Origin: Legionella gratiana
GTDB lineage: Bacteria; Pseudomonadota; Gammaproteobacteria; Legionellales; Legionellaceae
Direction of reading: 5' to 3'
Length of the DNA: 46,911 nt
NCBI RefSeq assembly: GCF_001467695.1
Contig: NZ_LNYE01000023.1
Location: 248,459 to 295,369 of the forward strand
Position 1 is the stretch's first letter. Every line of letters begins with the position of its first letter. Below are positions 32,687 to 42,342 of the stretch, one piece after another. Under the pieces are notes generated by a model. The model was not told the origin of the DNA. It was given only the letters and a program-made list of their open reading frames with translations, and ran no database searches. The position numbers and the translations under genes are program-made.

Positions 32687-33700
32687 ATGTTATCTAAGAT
32701 TTCATTTAGAGTATCTAAAATAAAAAACAACTTTCCAATTAAAACCGTTATTTGTGTTTTGATCGTCGTGCTAATCTTTTATTTTGTCTATTATTTTCCT
32801 TTCACTAATAATGCTTTTGTAGCCGCCAACATTCGTCCTGTGGCTGCAAATGTATCGGGTTATGTCACTGATATTTATGTGAAAAATGAAGAATATGTGA
32901 AGGTTGGTCAGCCGTTATTTACCGTATTTAAAAAACCGTATGAATTAGCTTATCAAAATTATAAGGCTAAGGTTGCTAGCGCAAAGGCACGATTAATTTC
33001 CTTACAAAAACAAGTTGAAATAACACAACATAATGTACAAGCCCAACGTGATGTTTATAAGAAAATTGAATTTGAATACCAACACTACCAATCAGCGCTT
33101 AGAGATAGTGCTGTTCCTAAAGTCACCGTACATAATATGCTCCAGGAAAAAAATACAGCTTGGAATACTTTAAAAGCATTAGAAAAAACGCTCGAAAAAG
33201 ATAGACAAGATGTTATTGTACAACGTATGAACATCAAGTCTTTAATCGCGCATATGCACAATGCTAAAGTAGATTTAGATGAAACAACGGTTTATGCAAA
33301 AAACAATGGCATCGTACAAAATATGTTTGTTGCATTGGGAGCTCCTGTTGAACTACGAAAGCCATTATTTTCGTTTATTGACACAGATCATATGTTTATT
33401 CAAGCTAATTTTAATGAAACGGATTTACGTAATGTTAAAGCAGGCAATAAAGTTACAATTTATCCACGAATTTATTTTTGGAAAAAGACATATCATGGTG
33501 TCATTATTTCTAAAAATTGGGCTGCAAGTCGTCAAGTAACCGATCCACGAAGCCAAGAACAAATAGTTACAAATAGTGAAAATAACTGGTTTTTATTACC
33601 TCAACGTTTCCCAGTTCAAATTTTAATCACCGATTATGATCCTGAAAAATATCCACTAAGCGTTGGGTCTAGTGCCTATGTTTATATTCATACGGGTTAA
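32687..33700 (+). CDS. HlyD/AaeA-type membrane fusion protein
   Basis: 337 aa from the ATG at 32687, which has AGGG 10 bp upstream (the frame opens at a TTG at 32663). One membrane anchor (about 18-40) is followed by TNNAFVAANIRPVAANVSGYVTDIYVKNEEYVKVGQPLF, the lipoyl half-motif of EmrA/AaeA proteins, then a coiled-coil hairpin (about 85-195) and the second lipoyl half and beta-barrel (VYAKNNGIVQNMFVALGAPV, FIQANFNETDLRNVKAGNKV). It links the FUSC pump to the outer channel. Confidence 0.92.
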   Translation: MLSKISFRVSKIKNNFPIKTVICVLIVVLIFYFVYYFPFTNNAFVAANIRPVAANVSGYVTDIYVKNEEYVKVGQPLFTVFKKPYELAYQNYKAKVASAKARLISLQKQVEITQHNVQAQRDVYKKIEFEYQHYQSALRDSAVPKVTVHNMLQEKNTAWNTLKALEKTLEKDRQDVIVQRMNIKSLIAHMHNAKVDLDETTVYAKNNGIVQNMFVALGAPVELRKPLFSFIDTDHMFIQANFNETDLRNVKAGNKVTIYPRIYFWKKTYHGVIISKNWAASRQVTDPRSQEQIVTNSENNWFLLPQRFPVQILITDYDPEKYPLSVGSSAYVYIHTG

Positions 33701-33790
33701 AGCAAGGCAACTTTTCGGTGCAGGAGACGTGGTCGTATACTCAAACCCTACCTGGATTAATCAAGCAGGGTTCAGTTGTTAGAGATAAGT

Positions 33791-35194
33791 CTAACTCATA
33801 GGCATTGGTTTCAGTTCTTGGACTTTCTCTTTGAGGGTATCCAATTGTTTTTGACTCGCGGTCTTAAATAGTTGAAATGAAAAACTTCCTGTTTCTATTT
33901 TACTTTTTATAGCTAGCGCTGTAGGTACAGTCCCCAATGTTACTATCCCAAGTATTAATTTTGCAAAGAAATCTTTCCATCCACGATGCTGTTTCAATAC
34001 AGGTGTTGCTTCAAGAATAGCACGACCACATGACTCTTTAAAAATCGTATAATTCTTTTGCGTAACATATTGAGCATTAAGATATTTCGATCTCGCCGCA
34101 GCTAATTGGGCATGAAGTGTAGAAGCTGCCTCGGCTGCTTCCGATTGACCATTAATTTTAAAGGTCTTTGCTTTAGTCTCAATTTCAGACAAAAGCACCA
34201 AAAACTGATATTTAGCTTCAGAGCGAATTTTAAATAAATCAGGCTCAAATTCTTTTTTACGCTTTTCCAAATCACGTGCAACCAGATCAAAACGCAAATC
34301 AAATTGTTCTTTGGCACACATCGAATAATTTTCGGAGTTCGCAGCGATTTTATTCACCATAGCCCTGAAAATATCTTGATACTTATAATCAATACCGCCG
34401 ATGGTTAAGACTGTCTCTTGCTCTAAAGCTGCTTCAATGTGAGCACGGTCATAAAATAGATGAATTACTGTACCATCTAGCATTGCTTTAGGACTATTAA
34501 GAAATTTCTCACATAGGGAATCTAATGTTTCATTTTTTACTTCATTAAATTCATAATCAAATTCAATTTCCAAAGCGGAGCATAGGTGCATGAAGCCACC
34601 TTTTACTTGACTGCGCATACTTTGAGGCGTATATCCAGGAACATAAAGTAATTTATCTGATTTATCCGCTTGTTTGATGTTATCAATAATAGCGACAATG
34701 TGTTCAAACCTGTCAACAAGCGACATTTCATTAGAGTTGTCATCCTCAATATGCTCAATAACACCCGCTGCGATTTTAATATTTTCTATTATTCGAGTAG
34801 TATTTTTTTCATAATTTGCTTTTTGAGCTTCGTATTGTTCAGGTCCAAATTGGTGTTCATTGTTAGTCATGAGTTTAATGACAAATAAACCGTCATTAAA
34901 GCCATGAAAAATAGCATCTCTAAGCGCAATCATACCACTTGAGTTACGGAATATGTTACTTTCTTCTGTTGGCTCATTAGTAAATAAATACTCGATGACT
35001 TCTGGAGTAAGTAAGTTTGCGATACCTTCATTCAAAAGCATAAGTCTGTTTAATGCACTATTTCCATAGAAGGACTGATCATAAAACTTGCTGTCGCATA
35101 TTTCTTTTATTTGAGCAATATTATGGGCTATTTCTAAAGTTATAGCTTTAGATTCTCTACCGTTAAAATGAGATAATAATTCTGTAACTGTCAT
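33791..35194 (-). CDS. Orphan helical protein with Legionella-type C-terminus
   Basis: 467 aa from the ATG at 35194 (the frame runs to a TTG at 35221). Predominantly helical and charged, with no recognised domain. Near the C-terminus GWKDFFAKLILGIVTLGT introduces one hydrophobic helix, then ...FQLFKTASQKQLDTLKEKVQ. From memory, a tryptophan-led hydrophobic helix followed by FxFxKTxSxKxL recurs at the ends of many Legionella orphan proteins, some of them effectors; a database search is needed to confirm this. It is transcribed divergently from the LysR gene. Confidence 0.72.
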   Translation of the reverse strand: MTVTELLSHFNGRESKAITLEIAHNIAQIKEICDSKFYDQSFYGNSALNRLMLLNEGIANLLTPEVIEYLFTNEPTEESNIFRNSSGMIALRDAIFHGFNDGLFVIKLMTNNEHQFGPEQYEAQKANYEKNTTRIIENIKIAAGVIEHIEDDNSNEMSLVDRFEHIVAIIDNIKQADKSDKLLYVPGYTPQSMRSQVKGGFMHLCSALEIEFDYEFNEVKNETLDSLCEKFLNSPKAMLDGTVIHLFYDRAHIEAALEQETVLTIGGIDYKYQDIFRAMVNKIAANSENYSMCAKEQFDLRFDLVARDLEKRKKEFEPDLFKIRSEAKYQFLVLLSEIETKAKTFKINGQSEAAEAASTLHAQLAAARSKYLNAQYVTQKNYTIFKESCGRAILEATPVLKQHRGWKDFFAKLILGIVTLGTVPTALAIKSKIETGSFSFQLFKTASQKQLDTLKEKVQELKPMPMS

Positions 35195-35368
35195 AATTGT
35201 GCCTGTTTGTTTATATATCAAACAATATTATGACGCTACAATATTACGGTGAAATTAGAATGCTATCACTTGTTTTTTATAAGTTATAACCAATGGTTAT
35301 ATGTTTTGTATAATAATAAAAACTGTCCTAGTATTAATTTAAGTCATATTGCAAATGGTATTAGAGTA

Positions 35369-36271
35369 ATGAAGATTACTGACCTGCAATCCTTTCTAGC
35401 AGTTGTAGAATTTCATTCCATCTCGTTAGCAGCCAAAAAGCTGCATATCACCCAACCTGCTTTAAGTAAACGAATTCGAAAGCTTGAGTCGGAGTGGAAT
35501 ACGCAACTTTTTATTTCTTCAGGATTAAGAACTGAGCTGACTGAGAAAGGAAAGCAATTATTGCCTTATATCCGCCAAATGATTCATCTCAATACCGAAT
35601 TGTGCAAACATACTGGAAAAGATCTAAAACAACCACAATTACTACTGAATCTTGGTGCTACCGCATATGTTGCAAAAACTATAGTCCCTCCTATGATGAG
35701 CTATATGAGCTCTCTAAATTTAAATTACTTTATTACTATAAAACTCCTAGCTGACAAAGATGTGGTCCATAATTTAAAGGAAGGAGCCCATGATCTTATT
35801 ATTTCGCCATTTGTTGATAATACTACCGAAATTAAATCCATCCGCTTGTGGACAGAAAGACTGATACCTGTTGTAGGGCTATCACACCCACTGGCAAAAA
35901 TTAAAGAAAAAATATCTTTAGCTGAATTGGCAGAGTTTGACGCACTACTTATGGAAAAAAACTTTATAATTCGCCAAATTATAGATAAAGAAGCGGAACA
36001 ACAAAAACTGACCCTGAAAGTAAACTCCGAAGCCAACATTATTTACAATAATATTGCTCTTGTGGAGCATGGAATGGGCTGGAGTATCATTTTTGAAAGA
36101 TTATTGAATCCTAATCTTATTCCATTAGAATTATCCGATTGGCTACCGACCATTGATTTTTATTGTCACTTTCTAAAAAAACGTACTGATGAACGACTGA
36201 TCCGTATTTTTGTTGAGCATTTAGTAAATTGGGTTAATACCTCAAGTGAGTTAAGACCTTTTGTCCATTAA
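35369..36271 (+). CDS. LysR-family transcriptional regulator
   Basis: 300 aa from the ATG at 35369 (MKITDLQSFLAVVEF); the frame extends to 35249 but the shorter form aligns with LysR proteins. Residues 1-60 are the winged helix-turn-helix: SISLAAKKLHITQPALSKRIRKLE. The rest is the substrate-binding domain. LysR proteins often regulate a divergent neighbour, here the orphan gene ending at 33791, but that gene does not look metabolic, so the target is uncertain. Confidence 0.92.
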   Translation: MKITDLQSFLAVVEFHSISLAAKKLHITQPALSKRIRKLESEWNTQLFISSGLRTELTEKGKQLLPYIRQMIHLNTELCKHTGKDLKQPQLLLNLGATAYVAKTIVPPMMSYMSSLNLNYFITIKLLADKDVVHNLKEGAHDLIISPFVDNTTEIKSIRLWTERLIPVVGLSHPLAKIKEKISLAELAEFDALLMEKNFIIRQIIDKEAEQQKLTLKVNSEANIIYNNIALVEHGMGWSIIFERLLNPNLIPLELSDWLPTIDFYCHFLKKRTDERLIRIFVEHLVNWVNTSSELRPFVH

Positions 36272-36485
36272 CTGGAACTATCGAACGGATTTTATTTAGA
36301 AGTAGATCCCATTTACGGAATAAGGTTCGTTTAGCGACAAGGTATTTCTATGACTTTTATGTCGAACTCACGTTATTTATTGGTTTTCTGAATTTTTTCC
36401 TGAGCGCAAGGTTTAAAATTGATATACTGGTACAATCAATGGGTTATATTCGTCATCTCGCATCATAAATTAGGAGGACTTTATT

Positions 36486-37883
36486 ATGGAATTCATAGAA
36501 AATCGTACATTCGATGAACTTAAAATTGGTGATTTTGCCAGTTTAAAACGAACACTCACTCAAAAGGATATCGAGTTATTTTCCATTATGTCAGGCGATG
36601 TGAATCCTTCGCATGTCGATGCTGAATATGCAAAAGACAATCAGTTTCATAAAATTATTGCTCAAGGAATGTGGAGTGCATCGCTAATCTCCACGGTGTT
36701 GGGAACACAGCTTCCTGGACCAGGAACGATTTATTTGGATCAAACTCTCAAATTTACTGCACCAGTAGTTCCTGGCGATACAGTGACGGTTACTGTGACA
36801 GTCTTAGAAAAAATTGCCGAAAAACATCTTATTCATCTGGATTGTAAATGCACCAACCAAGAGGGGAAAATAGTTATAATGGGGGTTGCAACAGTACTAG
36901 CTCCTATTCAAAAAGTGAAAAGAGAGCGTGTTGAATTACCAAAAGTAGTTTTACAAGAGTCTAAGGATTCATGGTATAAGCAACTGATTAAAATGAAAAA
37001 AAATTATGAACCTCTTAAAACAGTAGTGGTTCATCCAGTTGATGCCCTTTCACTTCACGGTGCAATTGATGCAGCAGAAGACCATTTAATTATTCCCATT
37101 CTTGTTGGACCAGTGGAAAAAATCCAAAATGCGGCAAAAGAGGCCAATATTAATCTTTCTTCCTACGAAATAGTATCCACAAAACACAGTCATGAAGCAG
37201 CAGAAGTTGCTGTTAAAATGGTTAAAGAAGGTAAAGCAGAAGCGATCATGAAGGGAAAAATTCATACTGATGAATTAATGAGTCCTATAGTAGATAAAGA
37301 AAAGGGCTTACGAACAGGTCGACGAATGAGTCATGTTTTTTCTTTAGAAGCACCGAACTATTATAAGCCATTATTTCTTACTGATGCTGCACTAAACATT
37401 CAACCTAATTTACAAGCCAAAAAGGATATAGTGCAAAATGCGATTGATTTATTTTGCAGATTAGGTTTGGGACAGCCTAAGGTAGCGATTCTTTCTGCAG
37501 TAGAAACTGTAAATGAAAAAATTCCATCCACTTTGGATGCTACTGCATTATGTAAAATGGCGGAACGAGGCCAAATTACTGGAGGGATTGTGGATGGGCC
37601 ACTTGCATTTGATAATGCAATTTCTATTGAATCAGCACGAGAAAAAGGAATTTATTCTCAGGTTGCAGGTGATGCGGATATACTTGTGGTACCCGATATA
37701 GAGGCGGGCAATATGTTGTACAAACAAATGACTTTTTTGTCGGGTATTGAAGCTGCAGGCATTGTTATTGGAGCACGAGTTCCTATTATTTTAACCAGTC
37801 GAAGCAGTGATGGGAATTCTCGTAAAGCATCTTGTGCTATGGCCTTAGCGTATGCACGGAATAAGGATTACGCCAATGAATAA
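36486..37883 (+). CDS. MaoC hydratase-phosphate acyltransferase fusion
   Basis: 465 aa. Residues 1-145 are a MaoC/hot-dog (R)-specific enoyl-CoA hydratase with the hydratase-2 motif SGDVNPSHVDAEYA. Residues 155-465 are a phosphate acetyl/butyryltransferase domain (VVHPVDALSLHGAIDAAEDHLIIPILVGP; KVAILSAVETVNEKIPSTLDA; GIVDGPLAFDNAIS), which swaps CoA for phosphate. With the acetate kinase overlapping by 8 bp it would convert acyl-CoA to acyl-phosphate and then ATP. The hydratase half could supply (R)-3-hydroxyacyl-CoA for PHA, a role inferred from the family and from phaC in the window. TAGGAGGA lies 8 bp upstream of the ATG. Confidence 0.92.
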   Translation: MEFIENRTFDELKIGDFASLKRTLTQKDIELFSIMSGDVNPSHVDAEYAKDNQFHKIIAQGMWSASLISTVLGTQLPGPGTIYLDQTLKFTAPVVPGDTVTVTVTVLEKIAEKHLIHLDCKCTNQEGKIVIMGVATVLAPIQKVKRERVELPKVVLQESKDSWYKQLIKMKKNYEPLKTVVVHPVDALSLHGAIDAAEDHLIIPILVGPVEKIQNAAKEANINLSSYEIVSTKHSHEAAEVAVKMVKEGKAEAIMKGKIHTDELMSPIVDKEKGLRTGRRMSHVFSLEAPNYYKPLFLTDAALNIQPNLQAKKDIVQNAIDLFCRLGLGQPKVAILSAVETVNEKIPSTLDATALCKMAERGQITGGIVDGPLAFDNAISIESAREKGIYSQVAGDADILVVPDIEAGNMLYKQMTFLSGIEAAGIVIGARVPIILTSRSSDGNSRKASCAMALAYARNKDYANE

Positions 37884-39051
37884 ACTTATCTTGGTGATAA
37901 ATTCAGGTTCATCAAGTATTAAATTTTCGCTCTTTGCTTCTGAAAATCAGCACTTGGATTTGTTTTATCATGGCCAAATTCAAGACCTTTATGAGTCACC
38001 TAAAATTGATATTTTTAATGCGAGTCAAGTTCGGGTACTCAATCAATCGATTACTTCTCAAGGACATGAGGCTGGTCTAAAAATACTTTTTAACTGGTTA
38101 GATGATTTGTCCCCCTCCATTAAGCTCGGAGCTGTAGGTCATCGAGTAGTGCATGGAGGAACATTTTTTCCCCATCCTATGTTAATTACTGATGATGTGA
38201 TAAAAAAAATTGCAAGTTTGATTCCATTGGCTCCCTTACATCAACCCCATAATTTAGAGGCGATTACAATCATTAATCATTTGTATCCAAATCTAGCACA
38301 GATTGCCTGTTTTGATACAACATTTCATCGAACTCAGCAGAGATTAGCTACACTTTTTGCACTACCAAGATCATTATCCGATGAAGGAGTTCTGCGGTAT
38401 GGATTTCATGGACTCTCTTATGAATACATAGCTTCGGTTATTACTGAGTCTCTTGGTGAAATAGGGAGTAAGCGTGTAATTATGGCTCATTTAGGTAACG
38501 GAGCAAGCATGTGCGCTATGTATCAAGGAAAAAGTGTGGCTACATCCATGGGGTTTACTGCATTGGATGGTTTAATGATGGGAACTCGATGTGGGCGTAT
38601 TGATCCTGGAGTGCTTCTCTATTTATTGGAACAAAAAAAATACTCGGCGGAGCAAGTAGGGCATTTACTCTATAATGAGTCGGGTTTATTAGGTGTATCA
38701 GGCTTGAGCAATAATGTACGTGAATTACTGGAGCATCTAGAAGATGGACGAGTTTTAGAGGCCATCAATTTATTTTGTTATCGCGCGGCTCTGGAAGCAG
38801 GGTCATTGTTAGTCGCTCTTGGGGGGTGTGATGTACTGATATTTACTGCGGGGATTGGCGAACATGCGCCATTGATACGAAAAAAAATCAGTGATCATTT
38901 AAGTTGGCTAGGCATTAAAATTAACGATGAAGCTAACAACAATAATGCAACCATTATTAGTGAAAAGGACAGTACAATTTTGGTGAGTGTGATACCAACC
39001 AATGAAGAATTGATGATTGCCCAGCATGTGCAAGCTCAATTGAAGATTTAA
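37876..39051 (+). CDS. ackA: Acetate kinase
   Basis: 391 aa from the ATG at 37876, with AAGGA 8 bp upstream inside the preceding gene. It has the ASKHA signatures of acetate/butyrate kinases: VINSGSSSIKFSLF, GHRVVHGG, CFDTTFHRT, RYGFHGLSYEY, HLGNGAS, MMGTRCGRIDPG and FTAGIGEHA. It transfers phosphate from acyl-phosphate to ADP. Its overlap with the phosphotransacylase fusion shows a coupled acyl-CoA to acid pathway. Butyrate kinase activity is possible. Confidence 0.95.
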   Translation: MNKLILVINSGSSSIKFSLFASENQHLDLFYHGQIQDLYESPKIDIFNASQVRVLNQSITSQGHEAGLKILFNWLDDLSPSIKLGAVGHRVVHGGTFFPHPMLITDDVIKKIASLIPLAPLHQPHNLEAITIINHLYPNLAQIACFDTTFHRTQQRLATLFALPRSLSDEGVLRYGFHGLSYEYIASVITESLGEIGSKRVIMAHLGNGASMCAMYQGKSVATSMGFTALDGLMMGTRCGRIDPGVLLYLLEQKKYSAEQVGHLLYNESGLLGVSGLSNNVRELLEHLEDGRVLEAINLFCYRAALEAGSLLVALGGCDVLIFTAGIGEHAPLIRKKISDHLSWLGIKINDEANNNNATIISEKDSTILVSVIPTNEELMIAQHVQAQLKI

Positions 39052-39207
39052 AGATGTGAAACTTAGAAGCCGATGATATGAAATCAGGGAACATCTCTAG
39101 AAATAAACCAATAATGCTCGAAATTTTTAAAAATTTTAAAAGAAAACTGCATCTTGTTCATTTTTGTGCTAAATTAGATCGCTGTTGTTAATTATTGAGG
39201 TTTTGGT

Positions 39208-39915
39208 ATGTTTATTAGTCGATTTGATTTGTTATTTATCGGTTGCTTTTTCATGTTATTCCAAATGTCAGCCCACAGTCATGGGTTAATAGAAAAGCCA
39301 ATGTCTCGAGAGTATTTTTGTGGCAAAACAACCCAACCACACCATATCGAGCCAGGCAATAAACTCCCTTATGAAGAATGCCGCCCTATTTTGACAAAGG
39401 AAGATGGAAGCTACAATCATGATGTTTACCAATTTATGAGTGTATTAAGCCATACTCGAGGTTATTATCAAAATGACAATTTACCCCAACACGTTTGTGG
39501 ATTTGATAGTGAAACATTTAAAGGAAAAGCCTCGCCTTGGGATGCTGCGATTGATTGGCCAACCAATAAAGAAATGAATAATCTTCAAGAATTTGTGTGG
39601 GATGTTTCTTATGGTCCTCACTTTAGTGATACGGAGCATTTTCGCTATTGGATTACTAAACCTGATTTCCAGTTTAATAAAAATGAACCTCTTAAATGGA
39701 GTGATTTGGAAACAGAACCTTTTTGTGAATACTCATGGGACGATAAAAATCCATCACAAGATAAGAATACTATTTGGGCAGATAAGGCAAATAATAAATT
39801 TCATATGACTTGTACTGTACCAGAACGCAAAGGCCATCATGTCATCTATGCCGAATGGGGTAGAGACCAAAGCACCAATGAGCGATTCCATTCCTGTATT
39901 GATGTTGCTTCTTAA
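39208..39915 (+). CDS. AA10 lytic polysaccharide monooxygenase (chitin-active type)
   Basis: 235 aa. A Sec signal peptide ends A22-H23-S24, so cleavage exposes His25 (HGLIEKPMSRE) as the N-terminal copper ligand. The second ligand is His138 (SYGPHFSDTEHFRYWITKPDF), and Phe227 (ERFHSCIDV) is the axial residue, so the histidine brace is complete. The FRYWITKPDF...EPLKWSDLETEPFCEY block is the AA10/CBP33 signature. It would oxidatively cut crystalline chitin or cellulose. No carbohydrate-binding module follows. GAGG lies 7 bp before the ATG. It stands alone and was probably gained by transfer. Confidence 0.9.
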   Translation: MFISRFDLLFIGCFFMLFQMSAHSHGLIEKPMSREYFCGKTTQPHHIEPGNKLPYEECRPILTKEDGSYNHDVYQFMSVLSHTRGYYQNDNLPQHVCGFDSETFKGKASPWDAAIDWPTNKEMNNLQEFVWDVSYGPHFSDTEHFRYWITKPDFQFNKNEPLKWSDLETEPFCEYSWDDKNPSQDKNTIWADKANNKFHMTCTVPERKGHHVIYAEWGRDQSTNERFHSCIDVAS

Positions 39916-40043
39916 TCGTTCTTGTAAATAAAAAAAGTAAATTTTTTTCTTGTACAACTCAAGCATAAAGCATGTCTATATGTGATAGGATTTGATTAGG
40001 GACTGTTAAGAGTCTCTAATATAACCATTGCAAAGGAAGCTTC

Positions 40044-41393
40044 ATGTTAGAAAAAAATTCATTATCTTTGATGGTGGAAATTCTTAATTGTTTGGAGGCT
40101 GGGTTTGATCATTTACCCTCTTATAAGCAAGAGGTAGAGATAGAAGAGATACGGAACGTTTTACTTACAGTCGCTGAAAAAATGCACGATAACTTTCCTT
40201 ATCCTCATCCCTTATATGCCGGTCAAATGCTTAAGCCTCCACATCCTATCGCACGTTTAGCTTATACTCTTGCCTTGTGGATAAATCCTAATAACCATGC
40301 ACTTGATGGAGGGAGGGCTAGTTCACACATGGAAAAACAAGCGGTTGCGCACATTGCACAGATGTTTGGCTGGGAAACACATTTAGGTCATCTCTGCAGT
40401 GGTGGAACAATGGCAAATTTGGAAGGACTATGGATTTCTAGCAAACTTAATCCAGGTAAAAAAATTCTAGCCTCATCGCAAGCACATTATACCCATCATC
40501 GTCTTTGTTCTGTTTTAGGAATCCCTTTTGAGTCAGTGGAAGTAAATGATAAAGGACAAATGAATTTAGTAGATCTTGAACATAAATTGAAAGTAGGGGA
40601 TGTAGGGACAGTTGTTGTTACTATGGGAACTACAAGTATTGGAGCGATTGATCCGCTCACAGAAATTTTGAAGCTCAAATCTATTTATTCGTTCCGAATT
40701 CATGCTGATTGTGCCTATGGCGGTTATTTTACTCTATGTACTAATTTATCAGCACCTGCAATGGAGCATTTTAACAATCTGATTAAAGTAGATTCATTAG
40801 TGGTCGATCCTCATAAGCATGGATTGCAACCTTATGGATGTGGATGTATTTTATTTAGAGACCCCTCAGTAGGGAGGTTTTATAAACATGATTCTCCTTA
40901 TACTTATTTTAGCTCCTCTGAGCTACATCTTGGAGAGATTAGCTTAGAATGCTCAAGACCCGGCGCTTCTGCTGTAGCCTTATGGGCAACGCATCAACTG
41001 TTGCCTTTAATACGAAATGGCCAATTTGCTATGGGTTTGGAAAAATCAAAACAGGCCGCATCGATGCTGTATCATAAGCTTGCCGATCATCCTCAGTTTT
41101 TAGTGGCAATGCCTCCTGAGTTAGATATCGTTGTGTGGGCACCTAAAGCAACGAATGTCAGAGCGATATCCAATTTTAGTCAACAATTTTTTGATTTATC
41201 GGCACAATCAGATTTACATTTAGCGTTAATCAAGTTGCCAAAATCAATGCTGAAATCGCATTGGAATCATCTGACGTGGGATGATGAATATGTTACACTT
41301 TTGCGTTCTTGCCTAATGAAATTGGAGCATTTAGATTGGATGGATGAAATTTGGAATCGGTTAACACATGTAATTCATTTAATGAATTTGTAA
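40044..41393 (+). CDS. PLP-dependent group II decarboxylase
   Basis: 449 aa of the aromatic/glutamate/tyrosine decarboxylase family (fold type I). Residues about 100-140 contain ASSHMEKQAVAHIAQMFGW and HLCSGGTMANLEGL, the PLP-phosphate region. HADCAYGGYF precedes VDPHKHGLQPYGCGCILF, where Lys258 is the PLP lysine. Substrate (Tyr, Glu, Asp or aromatic acid) cannot be fixed from sequence. The 2-hydroxyacid dehydrogenase gene follows 67 bp later. Confidence 0.88.
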   Translation: MLEKNSLSLMVEILNCLEAGFDHLPSYKQEVEIEEIRNVLLTVAEKMHDNFPYPHPLYAGQMLKPPHPIARLAYTLALWINPNNHALDGGRASSHMEKQAVAHIAQMFGWETHLGHLCSGGTMANLEGLWISSKLNPGKKILASSQAHYTHHRLCSVLGIPFESVEVNDKGQMNLVDLEHKLKVGDVGTVVVTMGTTSIGAIDPLTEILKLKSIYSFRIHADCAYGGYFTLCTNLSAPAMEHFNNLIKVDSLVVDPHKHGLQPYGCGCILFRDPSVGRFYKHDSPYTYFSSSELHLGEISLECSRPGASAVALWATHQLLPLIRNGQFAMGLEKSKQAASMLYHKLADHPQFLVAMPPELDIVVWAPKATNVRAISNFSQQFFDLSAQSDLHLALIKLPKSMLKSHWNHLTWDDEYVTLLRSCLMKLEHLDWMDEIWNRLTHVIHLMNL

Positions 41394-41460
41394 AAACCTG
41401 GAGTTATGTTTCCTAAAATTCATATGTTACTATGGTGTCGATTTGATTAAAGGACTAAAA

Positions 41461-42342
41461 ATGAAAATAGCGATTATAGAACCAATAGGCATTACTAGCG
41501 ATGAAATTCATGCTGAACTATCAAATTACACGATTACGGAATGTGATAGTCGTGATTGGTCTGATGAGCAATTAATCAATCATATAAAAGATGCCAATAT
41601 TATTGCACTTACCAATCGCCCCTTGTCTGCAGCAGTGATCAATGCAGCAACAGAATTGAAATTTATTGCTGTTGCATTCGCAGGAGTCGATCATATTGAT
41701 AGAGATGCTGTGAATCAGAGACATATTCAGGTGAAAAATGCTGCTGGGTATGCAAATACCGCAGTAGCTGAACTTGTGTTTGGATTTATGATCGCTTTAG
41801 CACGTGATATTCCTGGTAATAATCAGAAAGTGAGGCAAAAAGCGGCGACAAACACAGGCATTGAATTAAAAAATAAAACATTAGGTATTGTAGGTTTAGG
41901 CGCGATCGGTTCAGAGGTCAAAAGGCTTGCCGAGGCGTTTCACATGAAAACACTTGCTTGTGGTAAAAACTCGCAATTAACTTTGGAGGATTTATTTTCG
42001 CAATCAGATTTTATAACGCTGCATATTCCTCTTGTTCCTGAAACTCGAGGAATGATTGATTTAAAGCTTTTATCTAAAATGAAAAAATCTGCTTATTTAA
42101 TTAATTGTGCCAGGGGGCCTATTGTTGTAAGTAGTGATCTCAAGCAAGCTTTAGAACAACAATTAATTGCTGGTGCGGCAATAGATGTATTTGATATGGA
42201 GCCACCGCTGTCTTCTGATTATAGTCTTTTTGAGGCTCCTAATCTGATTGCTACACCACATATCGGTTTTAATACTAAGGAAGCACTTAGAACTAAAGGG
42301 CAATTAACCTTAAAAAATATTCAAGAGTTTCTCAAGGGTTAA
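41461..42342 (+). CDS. D-isomer-specific 2-hydroxyacid dehydrogenase
   Basis: 293 aa from the ATG at 41461, with AAAGGA upstream. The NAD domain has GLGAIGSEV; the catalytic residues lie in NCARGPIV (Arg), DVFDMEPP (Glu) and TPHIGFN (His). It reduces a 2-keto acid to the D-hydroxy acid. Its stop codon TAA (42340-42342) directly abuts the stop of the converging methyltransferase gene, with no spacer. Confidence 0.9.
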   Translation: MKIAIIEPIGITSDEIHAELSNYTITECDSRDWSDEQLINHIKDANIIALTNRPLSAAVINAATELKFIAVAFAGVDHIDRDAVNQRHIQVKNAAGYANTAVAELVFGFMIALARDIPGNNQKVRQKAATNTGIELKNKTLGIVGLGAIGSEVKRLAEAFHMKTLACGKNSQLTLEDLFSQSDFITLHIPLVPETRGMIDLKLLSKMKKSAYLINCARGPIVVSSDLKQALEQQLIAGAAIDVFDMEPPLSSDYSLFEAPNLIATPHIGFNTKEALRTKGQLTLKNIQEFLKG

